Below, piece by piece: positions 26,326 to 34,967 of a stretch of DNA of 64,000 bases; position 1 is the stretch's first letter, and every line of letters begins with the position of its first letter. A program made the position numbers and the translations under genes. The DNA is from CAYTAP01 sp964435775. GTDB taxonomy: Bacteria; Planctomycetota; Phycisphaerae; Tepidisphaerales; Tepidisphaeraceae. Location: NCBI GenBank assembly GCA_964435775.1, contig CAYTAP010000001.1, forward strand, positions 1-64,000, read 5' to 3'. The notes beneath the pieces are model-generated. The model did not search any database and was not told where the DNA came from. It worked only from the letters and a program-made list of their open reading frames with translations.

Positions 26326-28056
26326 ATGAACCAGCAAGACCCTCCCCAACCCGACGTTGATCGGCCTACCTCGCCTCTCGAACCGGGAGCGGCGCGCACC
26401 TCGGTATCCGCATCCGACGTTTCGGCGCACGATGCTCCAGCGTCATATGCCGCCAACTCATCCGGCAAGGCGGCACTGATCTGGTCTTACACATGGTTCA
26501 TCGTCAAAAACGTCCTGGGCTGGACGTTGATGGTGGCGGCGTGGCCGATCGGCATTCTCGTGCCGGGTCCCGGCGGAGTGCCGCTATTTTTGATCGGGTT
26601 TGCACTGGTAACCTTCCCTGGCAAGCGGCGTCTGACCTCCCGCGTATTGCGCGGCCGGATTGTTCCGCTGGATCACCGCAATCTCACCCGGATCGCCCTG
26701 GCGTGGGCGCTCTTGTCGCCGGTCGCGTTGTTTTGGATTCTGGTCCCCAAGCACCTTTCACCGCAGCGTCTTGATGACTGGGGCGCCTGGGGCATCGCAG
26801 GCGCGTGTGTTGGGATCATCGCGTTGGCGTGGCTTTTGGCCCGTGTGGCCTTTCGCGTGCTCAATGCCGTGATCCGTGTCGTTCCCCGAATACGGCGAAT
26901 GATCCGTCCCTGGATGCGCGACCATGGGATACGGCTTTTGCCGCCGCGCGTCCGCCGACGAACGCATGACGCGCTGGAGCATGAGGACGAAATCCTGACC
27001 TTTCACGATCGCCATTACCTTCGATTCCGCCTGCTCTGGAGGCGAGGCAAGCCGTGGATCAAGCGGATCGTCGGTTTCGGCCTGGCGATCGCCATTTTCT
27101 GGTGGTTCAGCATTCGCATTCACGGGCACTGGACCGAGATCGACGATGCGGTGCATCGGACGAGCCTTGTGCGACTGGGACTGGCGGCGGGGATGTTCGC
27201 CATCTTTCTGTTCGTCTTCCGCACGCTGTCATGGCGCTGGATTTTGATGGGGCTGGGCCACCGCCTGCCCGTTGCACCGACAGCGCGAATCTGGAGCACG
27301 TCCGAGCTGGCGCGTTATGTGCCGGGAGTGATCTGGCAGGTCGTTGGACGGGTTTATCTTTGCCGACCTTATGGGATTTCGGGGACTATTTGCTCAACGA
27401 GCCAGGTGCTGGAACTGGCGGTTTTTCTGCTCGCCAACATCCTTGTGGCGGGGTCTTGCCTGATCTGGTTCGGCTGGAAAATGGACCCTCGCGCGCGGCC
27501 ATATCTGATCGCCGCGATGGCGCTGCTGCCCATCCTGCTGGTCCTTTTGCATCCTCGCATCTTTTATGGGCTGACCAATCGTTTGCTCGCCAGGCTCGGA
27601 AAGCCGCCGATCATCACGCGGCTGTCGGGCAAGGCATTGATCGGGCTGGTCGCATGGGCCGTGCTGGGCTTGCTCTGGCAGAGCCTCGCGCTCTGGCTGA
27701 TCACTGCCGAACCGCTGGGATTGAAGCTGGCGTGGTGGTGGATGGTGGCCGGGGCATATTGCCTGGCGTGGTGCGCGGGCTTTCTGGCGATCTTCTCCCC
27801 CGGCGGCATCGGAGTCCGCGAGTTCGTCTTCGTGGTGACGATGATGGTGATTTTGCCGCTGCCCGTGCGCGAGAAGTTCGTGGACCCCGAAGCGCTCAAG
27901 GCCTTCCTCGCCTTCCTCAGCATCCTCTTGCGCCTCTGGGCGACGAGCGGGGAGCTGATCGTGACAAGCATCGCCTACGCGGCCGATTATCGAGGAGCGC
28001 TGGGGCGAATTGATCCGGCTGGCGCGGCGTCAAGCGCTACATCTCAAACGCAGTGA
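26326..28056 (+). CDS. PGPGW-domain plus UPF0104 (flippase-like) membrane protein
   Basis: A 576-residue protein. After a polar, Pro-rich N-terminus (residues 1-45), a PGPGW-like two-helix domain (about 47-105) shows IGILVPGPGGVPLFLIGFALVTFPGKRR. Two more helices follow, then a basic cytosolic stretch, then an eight-helix UPF0104/lysylphosphatidylglycerol synthetase TM-region domain (about 230-560). Its hallmarks are SELARYVPGVIWQVVGRVYL and the end motif FSPGGIGVREFVFV. Such domains move lipids or accompany lipid-modifying enzymes. The aminoacyltransferase domain of MprF is absent, so lysyl-PG synthesis is not expected. ATG 26326 is 38 bases from the gap, so an upstream start cannot be excluded. 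Confidence 0.82.
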   Translation: MNQQDPPQPDVDRPTSPLEPGAARTSVSASDVSAHDAPASYAANSSGKAALIWSYTWFIVKNVLGWTLMVAAWPIGILVPGPGGVPLFLIGFALVTFPGKRRLTSRVLRGRIVPLDHRNLTRIALAWALLSPVALFWILVPKHLSPQRLDDWGAWGIAGACVGIIALAWLLARVAFRVLNAVIRVVPRIRRMIRPWMRDHGIRLLPPRVRRRTHDALEHEDEILTFHDRHYLRFRLLWRRGKPWIKRIVGFGLAIAIFWWFSIRIHGHWTEIDDAVHRTSLVRLGLAAGMFAIFLFVFRTLSWRWILMGLGHRLPVAPTARIWSTSELARYVPGVIWQVVGRVYLCRPYGISGTICSTSQVLELAVFLLANILVAGSCLIWFGWKMDPRARPYLIAAMALLPILLVLLHPRIFYGLTNRLLARLGKPPIITRLSGKALIGLVAWAVLGLLWQSLALWLITAEPLGLKLAWWWMVAGAYCLAWCAGFLAIFSPGGIGVREFVFVVTMMVILPLPVREKFVDPEALKAFLAFLSILLRLWATSGELIVTSIAYAADYRGALGRIDPAGAASSATSQTQ

Positions 28057-28129
28057 ACAGCGACATCCGCTTGGATGAAATGTGCTTTTCCAGAAGGAAG
28101 CGGCCAACCTGCATTGTTGCGTTGTTCAG

Positions 28130-28372
28130 TTAACCTGCCCGGCGTTCCTGGGGGCGCAGTATTTCCACCTGTGCGATGTGCAGGTACGAGCAAAAGGCCA
28201 GTCGCTCCCCTTCGGGCGCCGAAGTGTCGGGCAATGCCAGAATCAACGACCTGGCCGTCACCAGCACCATCTTCGGGTGCACGATGGTGTAGCTTTCGCC
28301 GCTGCTCATGACTACGCGAAAGGGTTCAAACGGCGCGCGGTTGAGAATTTCTCGAAAGGTATCGGCCGTCAT
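28130..28372 (-). CDS. Small conserved planctomycete protein of unknown function
   Basis: An 80-residue soluble protein starting MTADTFREILNRAPFEPFRV. The pattern 'FREIL-R-PFEPFRV-MSSGESYTI-HP...ALP......CSYLHIAQVE' is one I recognise from many uncharacterised planctomycete proteins of about 80-100 residues. It reads like a small beta-rich fold. The start at 28372 is chosen because TATAAT lies six bases upstream and TTGCCG 18 bases before that; an in-frame start at 28408 would place the promoter inside the gene. Confidence 0.75.
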   Translation of the reverse strand: MTADTFREILNRAPFEPFRVVMSSGESYTIVHPKMVLVTARSLILALPDTSAPEGERLAFCSYLHIAQVEILRPQERRAG

Positions 28373-28378
28373 GCCTGT

Positions 28379-28384
28379 ATTATA
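28379..28384 (-). promoter_or_regulatory. -10 hexamer of a leaderless promoter
   Basis: On the minus strand TATAAT ends six bases before ATG 28372. TTGCCG stands 18 bases upstream of it as a -35. This is the best-formed promoter of the leaderless type in the window. Confidence 0.65.
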
Positions 28385-28444
28385 CTGGCGTCGTTTCACC
28401 CCCGGCAAACAATTTCCGAACGTGGCTTGGCCGATTGCAAGGGC

Positions 28445-29548
28445 TCATCCCTCCGCCAATTCCAACAGATGCTCCGACATTTTCTGCATCCAGTGGACTT
28501 TTCGTTGGACCATGTAGAGGAACGCGAGGCCCTCCATTCGGCCGAAGGAACCGGTGGCCGCGATGGGGAAGACAGCCTCGGCGATCAGGGCCTCGATCAT
28601 CAGCCACGGGATGGTTCGGACCTCGGCCTGCGAGAGGAGCATCACCTCGTCGTAGCCGCGGAGGAAGCGCTTGAAACGGCTTTCATCCAGATAATCCGGC
28701 CATTTGCCCACATCCTCATCGCCGCCAAGGATGGAGAACTGCAGCGCGCCGTTGGCGATGTCGATCACGCGCGGGAGCAGACGGGCGGCGTCATAGTCGA
28801 TGACGGCGACGACGTGATTGTCACGGAAGAGCATGTTCCCCGGGTGCCAGTCGGCGTGGACGATCTGCTTTGGCCACGTCGGCAGCCCCTCGGCCTCCAC
28901 CATCTCGGCGGCGTGCTTGTAGCTGTCCTGAAGGAATTGCAGGAGCGCGGCGATCTCCTCACCGGCGGGCAAGGTTGAGGGAAGCCCTTTCATGCCCTGC
29001 TCTACTGACGGCGCGGCGTGATAGCTGCCGCTGGAGGGTTGCCACTCGCTTTGGAAATCCTGCAAAAGCTTGTGGTAGAGGGCGAGGACGCGCCCGGCTT
29101 CGAAGGTCGATTCGAGCGTTTGCGGATACCCCTGGCCGGGGATGTACTCGAAGAGCTCGTATGTGCCGTTTCGCCATTGGAGCATTGAGTTGTTGTCGCG
29201 GCGGGTGCCGATCAGATGGGGCAGGGGAAATTGCTTGCTCGCCAGGTAAAGCTGAAGCGCATGGGCGAAGGCGACCTTGTACGGATCGTCCTTGCCGCGG
29301 GCGCGGCGTTTGAGAAGGAATTTCCCCTGCTCGGAGGTGATGAGGAGCTTGGGCGCCTTGCGGGAGCCTCGCGGGTATTCGGTGATCGTTTCGATGACGC
29401 CGATGTCGAAGTGGCTCATCACAATGGTAAGCTCTTCGGCGGTGAACTGCTCGCGTCCCCCCGCGCCGCCGCCCCCCCCACCGACGCGGCTTTGCGATGG
29501 CCCGGCGCCCGAAGCGATTGCTGTGGTCGGAGATTCCGCAGACTGCAT
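28445..29548 (-). CDS. APH/homoserine-kinase-like phosphotransferase
   Basis: A 367-residue protein of the aminoglycoside phosphotransferase/choline kinase superfamily. A Gly/Ser-rich N-terminus (GGGGGGAGG, residues 21-33) precedes the kinase fold. ATP-site and catalytic motifs are GKFLLKRRA (Lys), FEYIPGQ (hinge), IVHADWHPGNMLF (Brenner motif with catalytic Asp and Asn) and VAVIDYDAARL (metal Asp). The substrate is unknown; the fold resembles CotS/HomK-type kinases. ATG 29548 is preferred over an upstream TTG at 29572 because GGGAAAGAG precedes it. It is a single gene, divergent from squalene-hopene cyclase. Confidence 0.85.
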   Translation of the reverse strand: MQSAESPTTAIASGAGPSQSRVGGGGGGAGGREQFTAEELTIVMSHFDIGVIETITEYPRGSRKAPKLLITSEQGKFLLKRRARGKDDPYKVAFAHALQLYLASKQFPLPHLIGTRRDNNSMLQWRNGTYELFEYIPGQGYPQTLESTFEAGRVLALYHKLLQDFQSEWQPSSGSYHAAPSVEQGMKGLPSTLPAGEEIAALLQFLQDSYKHAAEMVEAEGLPTWPKQIVHADWHPGNMLFRDNHVVAVIDYDAARLLPRVIDIANGALQFSILGGDEDVGKWPDYLDESRFKRFLRGYDEVMLLSQAEVRTIPWLMIEALIAEAVFPIAATGSFGRMEGLAFLYMVQRKVHWMQKMSEHLLELAEG

Positions 29549-29834
29549 GAACTCTTTCCCAACCCGCCCCAACTGTTCCGGCGAGAATCGACAGGCGCCG
29601 GAGACATAATGCCGTCATAATAGCGGAGCGACGGGGACCGTCAACGAATTGTACGCCAAAACACGGAGTTGTGAGTTGTCCGCGGCCATGTGGGCAAACC
29701 ATGACGATTGTGCGCTCGCGCACGCCTCATCGGGCATTGTTGTATGGGGGCACGAGTGCGGGTAGGTTTGAGCCGTGGCCAACCAATGGGGTTGGCGGGA
29801 GAGGGGTGGGGTGTTTTGACAGGGAACCTCCGCC

Positions 29835-31820
29835 GTGATCAGTGCTCAGCGTTCTTCATTGGTGTCCCCAGCCGCCGTGTCCGCTCTCCCAGCGTTGAAG
29901 GAGGGGTTGGAGGAACAATCGGCATCGCCGTTTGAAGCGTCGGGCGATGCGCTGGCGCGGGCGAGGGAGTGCCTGCTTGGCAAGCAGTTTCCCGACGGGT
30001 ATTGGGTGGGCGAGCTTCAGGGGGACAGCATCCTGGAGTCGGAATATATTTTGATGAAGTTCATCCTTGAGCAGGAGGATGATCCGGACTTGGCGCTGAT
30101 GGGGAACTATCTGCGGAAAATTCAACTGCCGAGTGGCGGATGGAACATGTATCCGGGAGGCAAGCCGGATCTATCGGGGACGGTCAAGGGATACTTCGCG
30201 CTCAAGCTGCTGGGGGATGATTCCGACGCGCCGCATATGAAACGGGCGCGGGAATTGATCCATGCGATGGGGGGCGCCGAGCGGTGCAATACCTTCAGCA
30301 AGTTCTTCTTCGCGTGTCTGGGGCAGATCAGCTTTGAGGCCTGCCCGAGCATTCCGCCGGAGATCGTGTTTCTGCCCAAATGGTTTTACTTCAATTTGTA
30401 CAACGTCTCGGCCTGGACGCGGACGATGATCCTGCCGCTGGGGATTGTGACGACGAGCAAATACACGCGGCATCTGAGGCCGGATCAGGGGATCGCCGAG
30501 CTTTATCTCGATCACGCGGCGGCCAATCGGCTGGCAACGCCGCCCCCCCACGCGGTGCCCACCTCGTGGCGCGATTTCTTTCTCCAGATCGATCATGTCC
30601 TTAAACGCTACGAGCAAACGCCGATCCGCTCACTGCGGTCCAAGGCGATCAAAGAGGCGGAGAAATGGGTGCTCGCGCGGATGGAAAACTCGGATGGGCT
30701 GGGGGCGATTTTCCCGCCGATGGTTTACATGCTGATCGTTTTTCGTTGCCTGGGTTATGAGGACTCGCATCCGCAGGTTGTGCGCGCTCATGAGCAACTG
30801 CAGGAGTTTTACATCCGCGAGGGGGAGACGATTCGATTGCAGCCGTGCCATTCGCCGGTGTGGGATACGGGCATCGCGCTGCACGCGCTGGCGGAGGCGG
30901 GTGTGGATGATGCGCATCCCGCGGCACAGCGGGCGACCAAGTGGCTCCTCGGCAAGGAATGCCGGGTGGCGTCGGATTGGCAAATCCAGTGCCCCGGCAC
31001 GCCGCCGGCGGGATGGTTTTTTGAGTTCAACAATCCGCATTATCCGGATACGGATGACACGGCGATGGTGGCGATGGCGTTGCGGCGGACGGGGGGAAAC
31101 GCGGCGAAACCGGCGATCGAGCGGGCGATGCACTGGCTGCTGGCGATGCAGAACGACGATGGCGGATGGGCGGCGTTTGACAAGACCAAACCGCGCCCGA
31201 TTCTGGAGGCGATCCCCTTCGCCGATCACAACGCAATGCAGGATCCATCCTGTCCTGACATCGCGGGACGAGTCCTCGAATCACTCGGGCGCAATGGGCT
31301 GAGCGTCGCACACCCGGCCGTCGCCCGCGCGGTGGAGTACATTCGCGGCCAGCAGGATGCCGGCGGGGCGTGGTGGGGCCGATGGGGCGTCAATTATATT
31401 TATGGCACATGGCAGGTGCTGACCGGATTGAAGGCGGTCGGGCAGGACATGAGCGCCGATTGGGTGGTGCGCGGGGCGGACTGGCTGCGGAGCGTGCAGA
31501 AGGCGGATGGATCGTTCGGCGAGACGGCCGACAGTTATGAAGATGCGTCCCTCAAAGGCCAGGGGGAATCAACGCCGTCGCAAACGGCGTGGGGGGCGAT
31601 GGGATTGATGGCGGTGGTTGGCGCGGATGATCCGGCGGTCCATCGCGCGATCGCGTGGCTGGTCGAGCATCAGAACGAGGATGGAAGCTGGGATGAACAC
31701 TTTTACACGGGAACGGGTTTCCCCAAGGTGTTTTATCTGAAGTATCACCTGTATCGGCTCTATTTCCCGCTGACGGCGCTGGGGCGGTATCGGCGATTGC
31801 TCAGCGTGTGTGGAAAATGA
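29835..31820 (+). CDS. shc: Squalene-hopene cyclase
   Basis: A 661-residue terpene cyclase that converts squalene to hopene or hopanol, giving hopanoids that stiffen membranes. The catalytic acid motif DTDD is at residues 405-408 (NPHYPDTDDTA). Several QW repeats are visible (QLPSGGWNMYPGGKPDLSG, QNDDGGWAAF, QDAGGAWWGRWGVNYIYGTW, QKADGSFGE, QNEDGSWDE), and the active-site aromatic residues in YYP/NAMQDPSCPDIAGR are in place. The start is GTG 29835. No squalene synthase genes (hpnCDE) are adjacent. Its last 20 bases overlap the convergent RidA gene. Confidence 0.95.
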   Translation: MISAQRSSLVSPAAVSALPALKEGLEEQSASPFEASGDALARARECLLGKQFPDGYWVGELQGDSILESEYILMKFILEQEDDPDLALMGNYLRKIQLPSGGWNMYPGGKPDLSGTVKGYFALKLLGDDSDAPHMKRARELIHAMGGAERCNTFSKFFFACLGQISFEACPSIPPEIVFLPKWFYFNLYNVSAWTRTMILPLGIVTTSKYTRHLRPDQGIAELYLDHAAANRLATPPPHAVPTSWRDFFLQIDHVLKRYEQTPIRSLRSKAIKEAEKWVLARMENSDGLGAIFPPMVYMLIVFRCLGYEDSHPQVVRAHEQLQEFYIREGETIRLQPCHSPVWDTGIALHALAEAGVDDAHPAAQRATKWLLGKECRVASDWQIQCPGTPPAGWFFEFNNPHYPDTDDTAMVAMALRRTGGNAAKPAIERAMHWLLAMQNDDGGWAAFDKTKPRPILEAIPFADHNAMQDPSCPDIAGRVLESLGRNGLSVAHPAVARAVEYIRGQQDAGGAWWGRWGVNYIYGTWQVLTGLKAVGQDMSADWVVRGADWLRSVQKADGSFGETADSYEDASLKGQGESTPSQTAWGAMGLMAVVGADDPAVHRAIAWLVEHQNEDGSWDEHFYTGTGFPKVFYLKYHLYRLYFPLTALGRYRRLLSVCGK

Positions 31821-32262
31821 ACTCGATTTCAACGGAGGCATCGAGGGGGAGGGTGGGGGCGGCGAGGGCGGCGCGGGTGTGCTGGCCGGGTGGGCCGAAG
31901 AGGTCAACGAGCAGGTCGCTGGCGGCGTTGGCGACCTGCGGTTGCTGTGTGAAGGTGTTGTCGCTGGAAACGAACGCGCCGACTTTCACAACTCCGACCA
32001 GATTCGCAAGGGCATCGGGACCCAGCGTCGCCACCGCGGCCAGGGCGTTGAGCACGCATTGGCGGGCCGCTTCCCTCGCCTGATCGACCGAACAGCGGGA
32101 AGGGACCTGTCCCACGGCCAGGAGCTTCCCGTCCTTCATGGGGAGTTGGCCGGAGACATAAATCAATTCGCCGACGCGCTTGGCGGGAATGTAAGCGCCA
32201 AACGGACCGGCGAGTGATGGCAATTGCAGCTTCAATTCAGCAAGGCGTTGTGTGAGGGGCAT
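31801..32262 (-). CDS. RidA (YjgF/YER057c/UK114) family protein
   Basis: A 153-residue protein of the RidA superfamily. RidA proper deaminates reactive enamine/imine intermediates made by PLP enzymes. Conserved blocks are GELIYVSGQLPMKDG, ARQCVLNALAAVATLG, VGVVKVGAFVSSDNTF and the C-terminal RAALAAPTLPLDASVEIEF. The catalytic Arg of archetypal RidA (around -RTT/RA-) is represented by RAALAAP, so activity may be retained, but this longer subfamily (about 150 residues) may differ. An ATG at 32262 is used; an upstream in-frame TTG is less likely. Its start is 65 bases from the divergent dus start. Confidence 0.85.
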   Translation of the reverse strand: MPLTQRLAELKLQLPSLAGPFGAYIPAKRVGELIYVSGQLPMKDGKLLAVGQVPSRCSVDQAREAARQCVLNALAAVATLGPDALANLVGVVKVGAFVSSDNTFTQQPQVANAASDLLVDLFGPPGQHTRAALAAPTLPLDASVEIEFIFHTR

Positions 32263-32314
32263 GTCGTGAAGATAAACCGGTGGGATCAAATGTCAAAGAG
32301 CCATCCGGATCCGC

Positions 32315-32320
32315 TATGAT
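32315..32320 (+). promoter_or_regulatory. -10-like hexamer giving a leaderless dus transcript
   Basis: TATGAT ends six bases before the dus ATG at 32327, the same spacing as upstream of tilS. No Shine-Dalgarno is present. Confidence 0.5.
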
Positions 32321-32326
32321 GGGCTT

Positions 32327-33376
32327 ATGCGGATTGGGAATGTTGAATTGGCCGGACCGCTTTGTCAGGCGGGGCTGGCGGGATACAGCGACCGGGCGAT
32401 GCGGGTCGTCGCGCGGCGGCGGGGATGCGACTATGCGATCACCGAGGCGCTGCTTGATACGATTCTCGTCAACGGCGGCCAGGGATTGCGGCGGTCGATT
32501 GATGTGAATGATGAGGATCATCCGGTCGCGGGGCAGATCATCGGGTCGGAGGCCGCCACAATGGCGCCGGCGGCGAAGCTGCTGGAGGAGGCGGGCTACG
32601 ATGTCATTGATCTCAATTTCGCGTGTCCGGTGAAAAAAATTAAAAACAAGGCGCGTGGCGGGCACATGCTGCGGGATACGGCGCGCGGGATTGAGATATT
32701 GAAAGCCGTGCGGGATGCGCTGCGGCCGGGAACGTCTGCGACGATCAGCCTGCGTCGGGGCTTTGATGATTCAGCGGAATCGGTGGAGCTTTTTTATGAA
32801 CTGGTCGAGGCGGCGTGGAGCTTGGGGTACTCGGCGGTGCGGGTCCACGGGCGGACGGTGGAGCAGAAATATCAGGGGCGGGCGACGTGGCCTTTCGTGG
32901 CGGAAGTGAAAAGACGGTATCCGGATCGGGTGATCCTGGGCGCGGGGGACTTGTTCACGGCACAGGATGTGGTGCGGATGCTTGACGCAACCAAGGCGGA
33001 CATGGCGTGGGTGGCGCGAGGGGCGATCGGCAATCCGTGGATCTTCCAACATGCCGCGGCGCTGCTGGCCGATCCGTCAGCGCGGCTTGAGCCCCCCACC
33101 GTACACGAGCAGCGTGAGGCGCTGGCCGAGCATTTTGCGATGGCGATGGAGATTCACGGGGAGCAACTGGCGGGGAGGCGGATGCGGAAAATGGGGATCA
33201 AGTACAGCCGGTTTCATCCGGAAGCGCTGGCCGTCAAGGCTCGGTTCGTCAATGTGCATTCATTGCGGGATTGGCAAGGCGTTCTGGAGGAGTGGTATGC
33301 CGAAGATCGGCCGGGCGTCTGGCCGGACCCGAAATCGGCGGATGAAGTCAATGACGGTCAGGCCGTCGGGAGTTGA
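32327..33376 (+). CDS. dus: tRNA-dihydrouridine synthase
   Basis: A 349-residue FMN enzyme that reduces uridine to dihydrouridine in tRNA. The N-terminal FMN-binding part reads LAGPLCQAGLAGYSDRAMR, the catalytic Cys is in LNFACPVKKIKNKARGGHML, the Lys/Arg and His for FMN are in VRVHGRTVEQKYQG, and the C-terminal phosphate loop is LGAGDLFTAQD and VARGAIGNPWIF. The length fits DusB-like enzymes of bacteria, but I do not assign the subtype. It is the first gene of a small run with the 89-residue gene starting three bases after its stop. Confidence 0.92.
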   Translation: MRIGNVELAGPLCQAGLAGYSDRAMRVVARRRGCDYAITEALLDTILVNGGQGLRRSIDVNDEDHPVAGQIIGSEAATMAPAAKLLEEAGYDVIDLNFACPVKKIKNKARGGHMLRDTARGIEILKAVRDALRPGTSATISLRRGFDDSAESVELFYELVEAAWSLGYSAVRVHGRTVEQKYQGRATWPFVAEVKRRYPDRVILGAGDLFTAQDVVRMLDATKADMAWVARGAIGNPWIFQHAAALLADPSARLEPPTVHEQREALAEHFAMAMEIHGEQLAGRRMRKMGIKYSRFHPEALAVKARFVNVHSLRDWQGVLEEWYAEDRPGVWPDPKSADEVNDGQAVGS

Positions 33377-33379
33377 GTG

Positions 33380-33649
33380 ATGCATTCCAAGACGCCGCCT
33401 CGCAATCGACTGGCCAAGGTGCTGCCCGAGCCATGGCGGAAATGGCTGGTGGAACAAGGTGCGCCCAAGCGCAAATACACCGCCGTCCTTCGCACCACGC
33501 TCGCCGACGGGCGGATCATCGACGACATGATCGTGGAGCAGGGATGGATCATCTCGTTGAGTCGGGAGGGGCTCGGGGGCACGTTTGAGGAACGGATTGA
33601 TTTTGATCCACGGAAGATTGTGAGCGTGGAGATCAAGCAGGTGGTTTGA
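33380..33649 (+). CDS. Small hypothetical protein downstream of dus
   Basis: An 89-residue soluble protein beginning MHSKTPPRNRLAKVLPEPWR. The N-terminus is basic, and the C-terminal half (TAVLRTTLADGRIIDDMIVE to DPRKIVSVEIKQVV) looks like a small beta-barrel with repeated V-x-V strands. It starts three bases after the dus TGA (a GTG at 33377 is also in frame), so it is almost certainly co-transcribed. I know no named family. The spacing and coding character support a real gene. Confidence 0.6.
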   Translation: MHSKTPPRNRLAKVLPEPWRKWLVEQGAPKRKYTAVLRTTLADGRIIDDMIVEQGWIISLSREGLGGTFEERIDFDPRKIVSVEIKQVV

Positions 33650-33654
33650 GGGGA

Positions 33655-33773
33655 TTGTCAGTGGTCTGTGGTCGGTGATCAGTTGCAAAAGTCGATGGCC
33701 GCGCGGTGGCTTGGCATCACGCTGGGAAAAATGCCGGATGCGCCCGCCAGCAACGGACCACGGACAACGGACA
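33655..33773. repeat. Inverted heptamer-type repeat element, copy 3
   Basis: The left arm is TTGTCAGTGGTCTGTGGTCG (33656 onward), and the right arm is AACGGACCACGGACAACGGA (33752 onward), spaced by about 65 bases. It is the same family as 275-406 and 3027-3101. It lies just before the ispD-like gene. Confidence 0.8.
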
Positions 33774-33840
33774 ATATCCCACCTTGACAGCGCCGAGGCG
33801 ATCTCCAAGGATGGCCGTCGGTTTTACTTATGGAGTGTCC

Positions 33841-34536
33841 ATGGCGGTATTCAGTGTGATTTTGATGACGGCGGTGCCGCCGGGGCATGCGGTGGAGGCG
33901 GGCGGGGCGTTTGTGAAAATCGACGGGCGGGAGTCACTGCTGCGGGCGAGCGAACTGTTCGTCAATCGCGAAGGGGTGGGGCAGATTCAGCTTGTCATTG
34001 ACGTGGATGCCATGGAAGAAGCGAAGCGACGTTTCGCGGGACATCTCAGCTTCATCGGCGTGCGCATGACCACCGGGGACCCGCGCTGGGGGGATCAGTT
34101 GAAGGCGGCGGCGGCGAATATCGATCCGTCGGCCACCCATGTCATCGTGCATGATGCGGCGCGCCCGGCGGTGTCGTTTTATGACATCGAACGGCTCATG
34201 GAGGAAGCGGAGAAGCACCCGGCCGTCGCGCTGACGACGCCGCTGCGGGCATCGCTGGTTGAGGTGGACCCGGCGGAGAATGCGATGGCGTATCGCCGCT
34301 CCAACGAGTTTGCCGAATTATTGACGCCGCAGGTGTATGAGCGGACCAAGTTTATGGAGGTGGCAACCGGAAGCGGGGAACTCCATGCCTCCCAGTGGAC
34401 GCTGGTCAAGGGTTCGCCGCTCAATGTGCGCGTGGCCGGTCCGGGCGATGCGGCGCTGCTGAAAAGTATGATCAACTTGCTCCCCAAGCCGAAGAAGAAG
34501 GGTCCGACCAACCCGTTTGAGGAAGCTCAATGGTGA
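33841..34536 (+). CDS. IspD-like cytidylyltransferase with a degenerate nucleotide-binding loop
   Basis: A 231-residue protein that aligns by eye with 2-C-methyl-D-erythritol 4-phosphate cytidylyltransferase of the MEP isoprenoid pathway. The strongest match is THVIVHDAARPAV (residues 99-111), preceded by a counterpart of the G-x-R-x-DS loop (GDPRWGDQLKAA). The C-terminal end LNVRVAGPGDAALLKSM corresponds to 'NIKIT-PEDL'. The usual N-terminal AAGxGxRMG...PKQ loop is replaced by LMTAVPPGHAVEAGGAFVK, without its glycine/arginine pattern, so it may be inactive, altered in specificity or a regulator. ATG 33841 has GGAG upstream. The stop overlaps the next gene's start by seven bases. Confidence 0.72.
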   Translation: MAVFSVILMTAVPPGHAVEAGGAFVKIDGRESLLRASELFVNREGVGQIQLVIDVDAMEEAKRRFAGHLSFIGVRMTTGDPRWGDQLKAAAANIDPSATHVIVHDAARPAVSFYDIERLMEEAEKHPAVALTTPLRASLVEVDPAENAMAYRRSNEFAELLTPQVYERTKFMEVATGSGELHASQWTLVKGSPLNVRVAGPGDAALLKSMINLLPKPKKKGPTNPFEEAQW

Positions 34537-34886
34537 AGATGCTGCTGTTCCCCGCGCTGCTGCTGGTCATTTCCAACACGTTTATGACGGCTGCGTGGTA
34601 TGGGCATTTGAAATTTGAAAATAAACCGCTGTGGCTCGTTATTTTTGTTGCCTGGGGAATCGCTTTTTTTGAATACTGCTTTCAGGTGCCGGCCAATCGC
34701 ATCGGCAATATGAACGGCTTGTCGGCAGGCCAACTGAAGATCATGCAGGAGGTGATCACGCTGGCGGTGTTCGCGGTATTCGCGCGGATGTATCTGGGTG
34801 AAAAGTTGACGTGGAATTATTACGTGGCTTTCGGCTTCATGTTCGCGGCGGTGTTCATGGTGTTTGTCGTGCGACCAACGCCGTGA
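34530..34886 (+). CDS. DMT-superfamily DUF486 membrane protein
   Basis: A 118-residue protein with four membrane helices, matching the DUF486 family of small drug/metabolite-transporter-like proteins. Conserved features are VISNTFMTAAWYGHLKF, a Trp/Phe-rich second helix, and FEYCFQVPANRIG followed by SAGQLKIMQEVITLAVF. Members probably act as dimers; no substrate is established. It starts within the last codons of the ispD-like gene (ATG at 34530), so the two are translationally coupled. Confidence 0.88.
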   Translation: MVKMLLFPALLLVISNTFMTAAWYGHLKFENKPLWLVIFVAWGIAFFEYCFQVPANRIGNMNGLSAGQLKIMQEVITLAVFAVFARMYLGEKLTWNYYVAFGFMFAAVFMVFVVRPTP

Positions 34887-34967
34887 TTTCCGTGGGTGTC
34901 ATTTGAGATGGGCGGAATGTCGCGGTTGGGCCTACAATGGGATGACCACCGAAGGCCGAGGTTGCCA

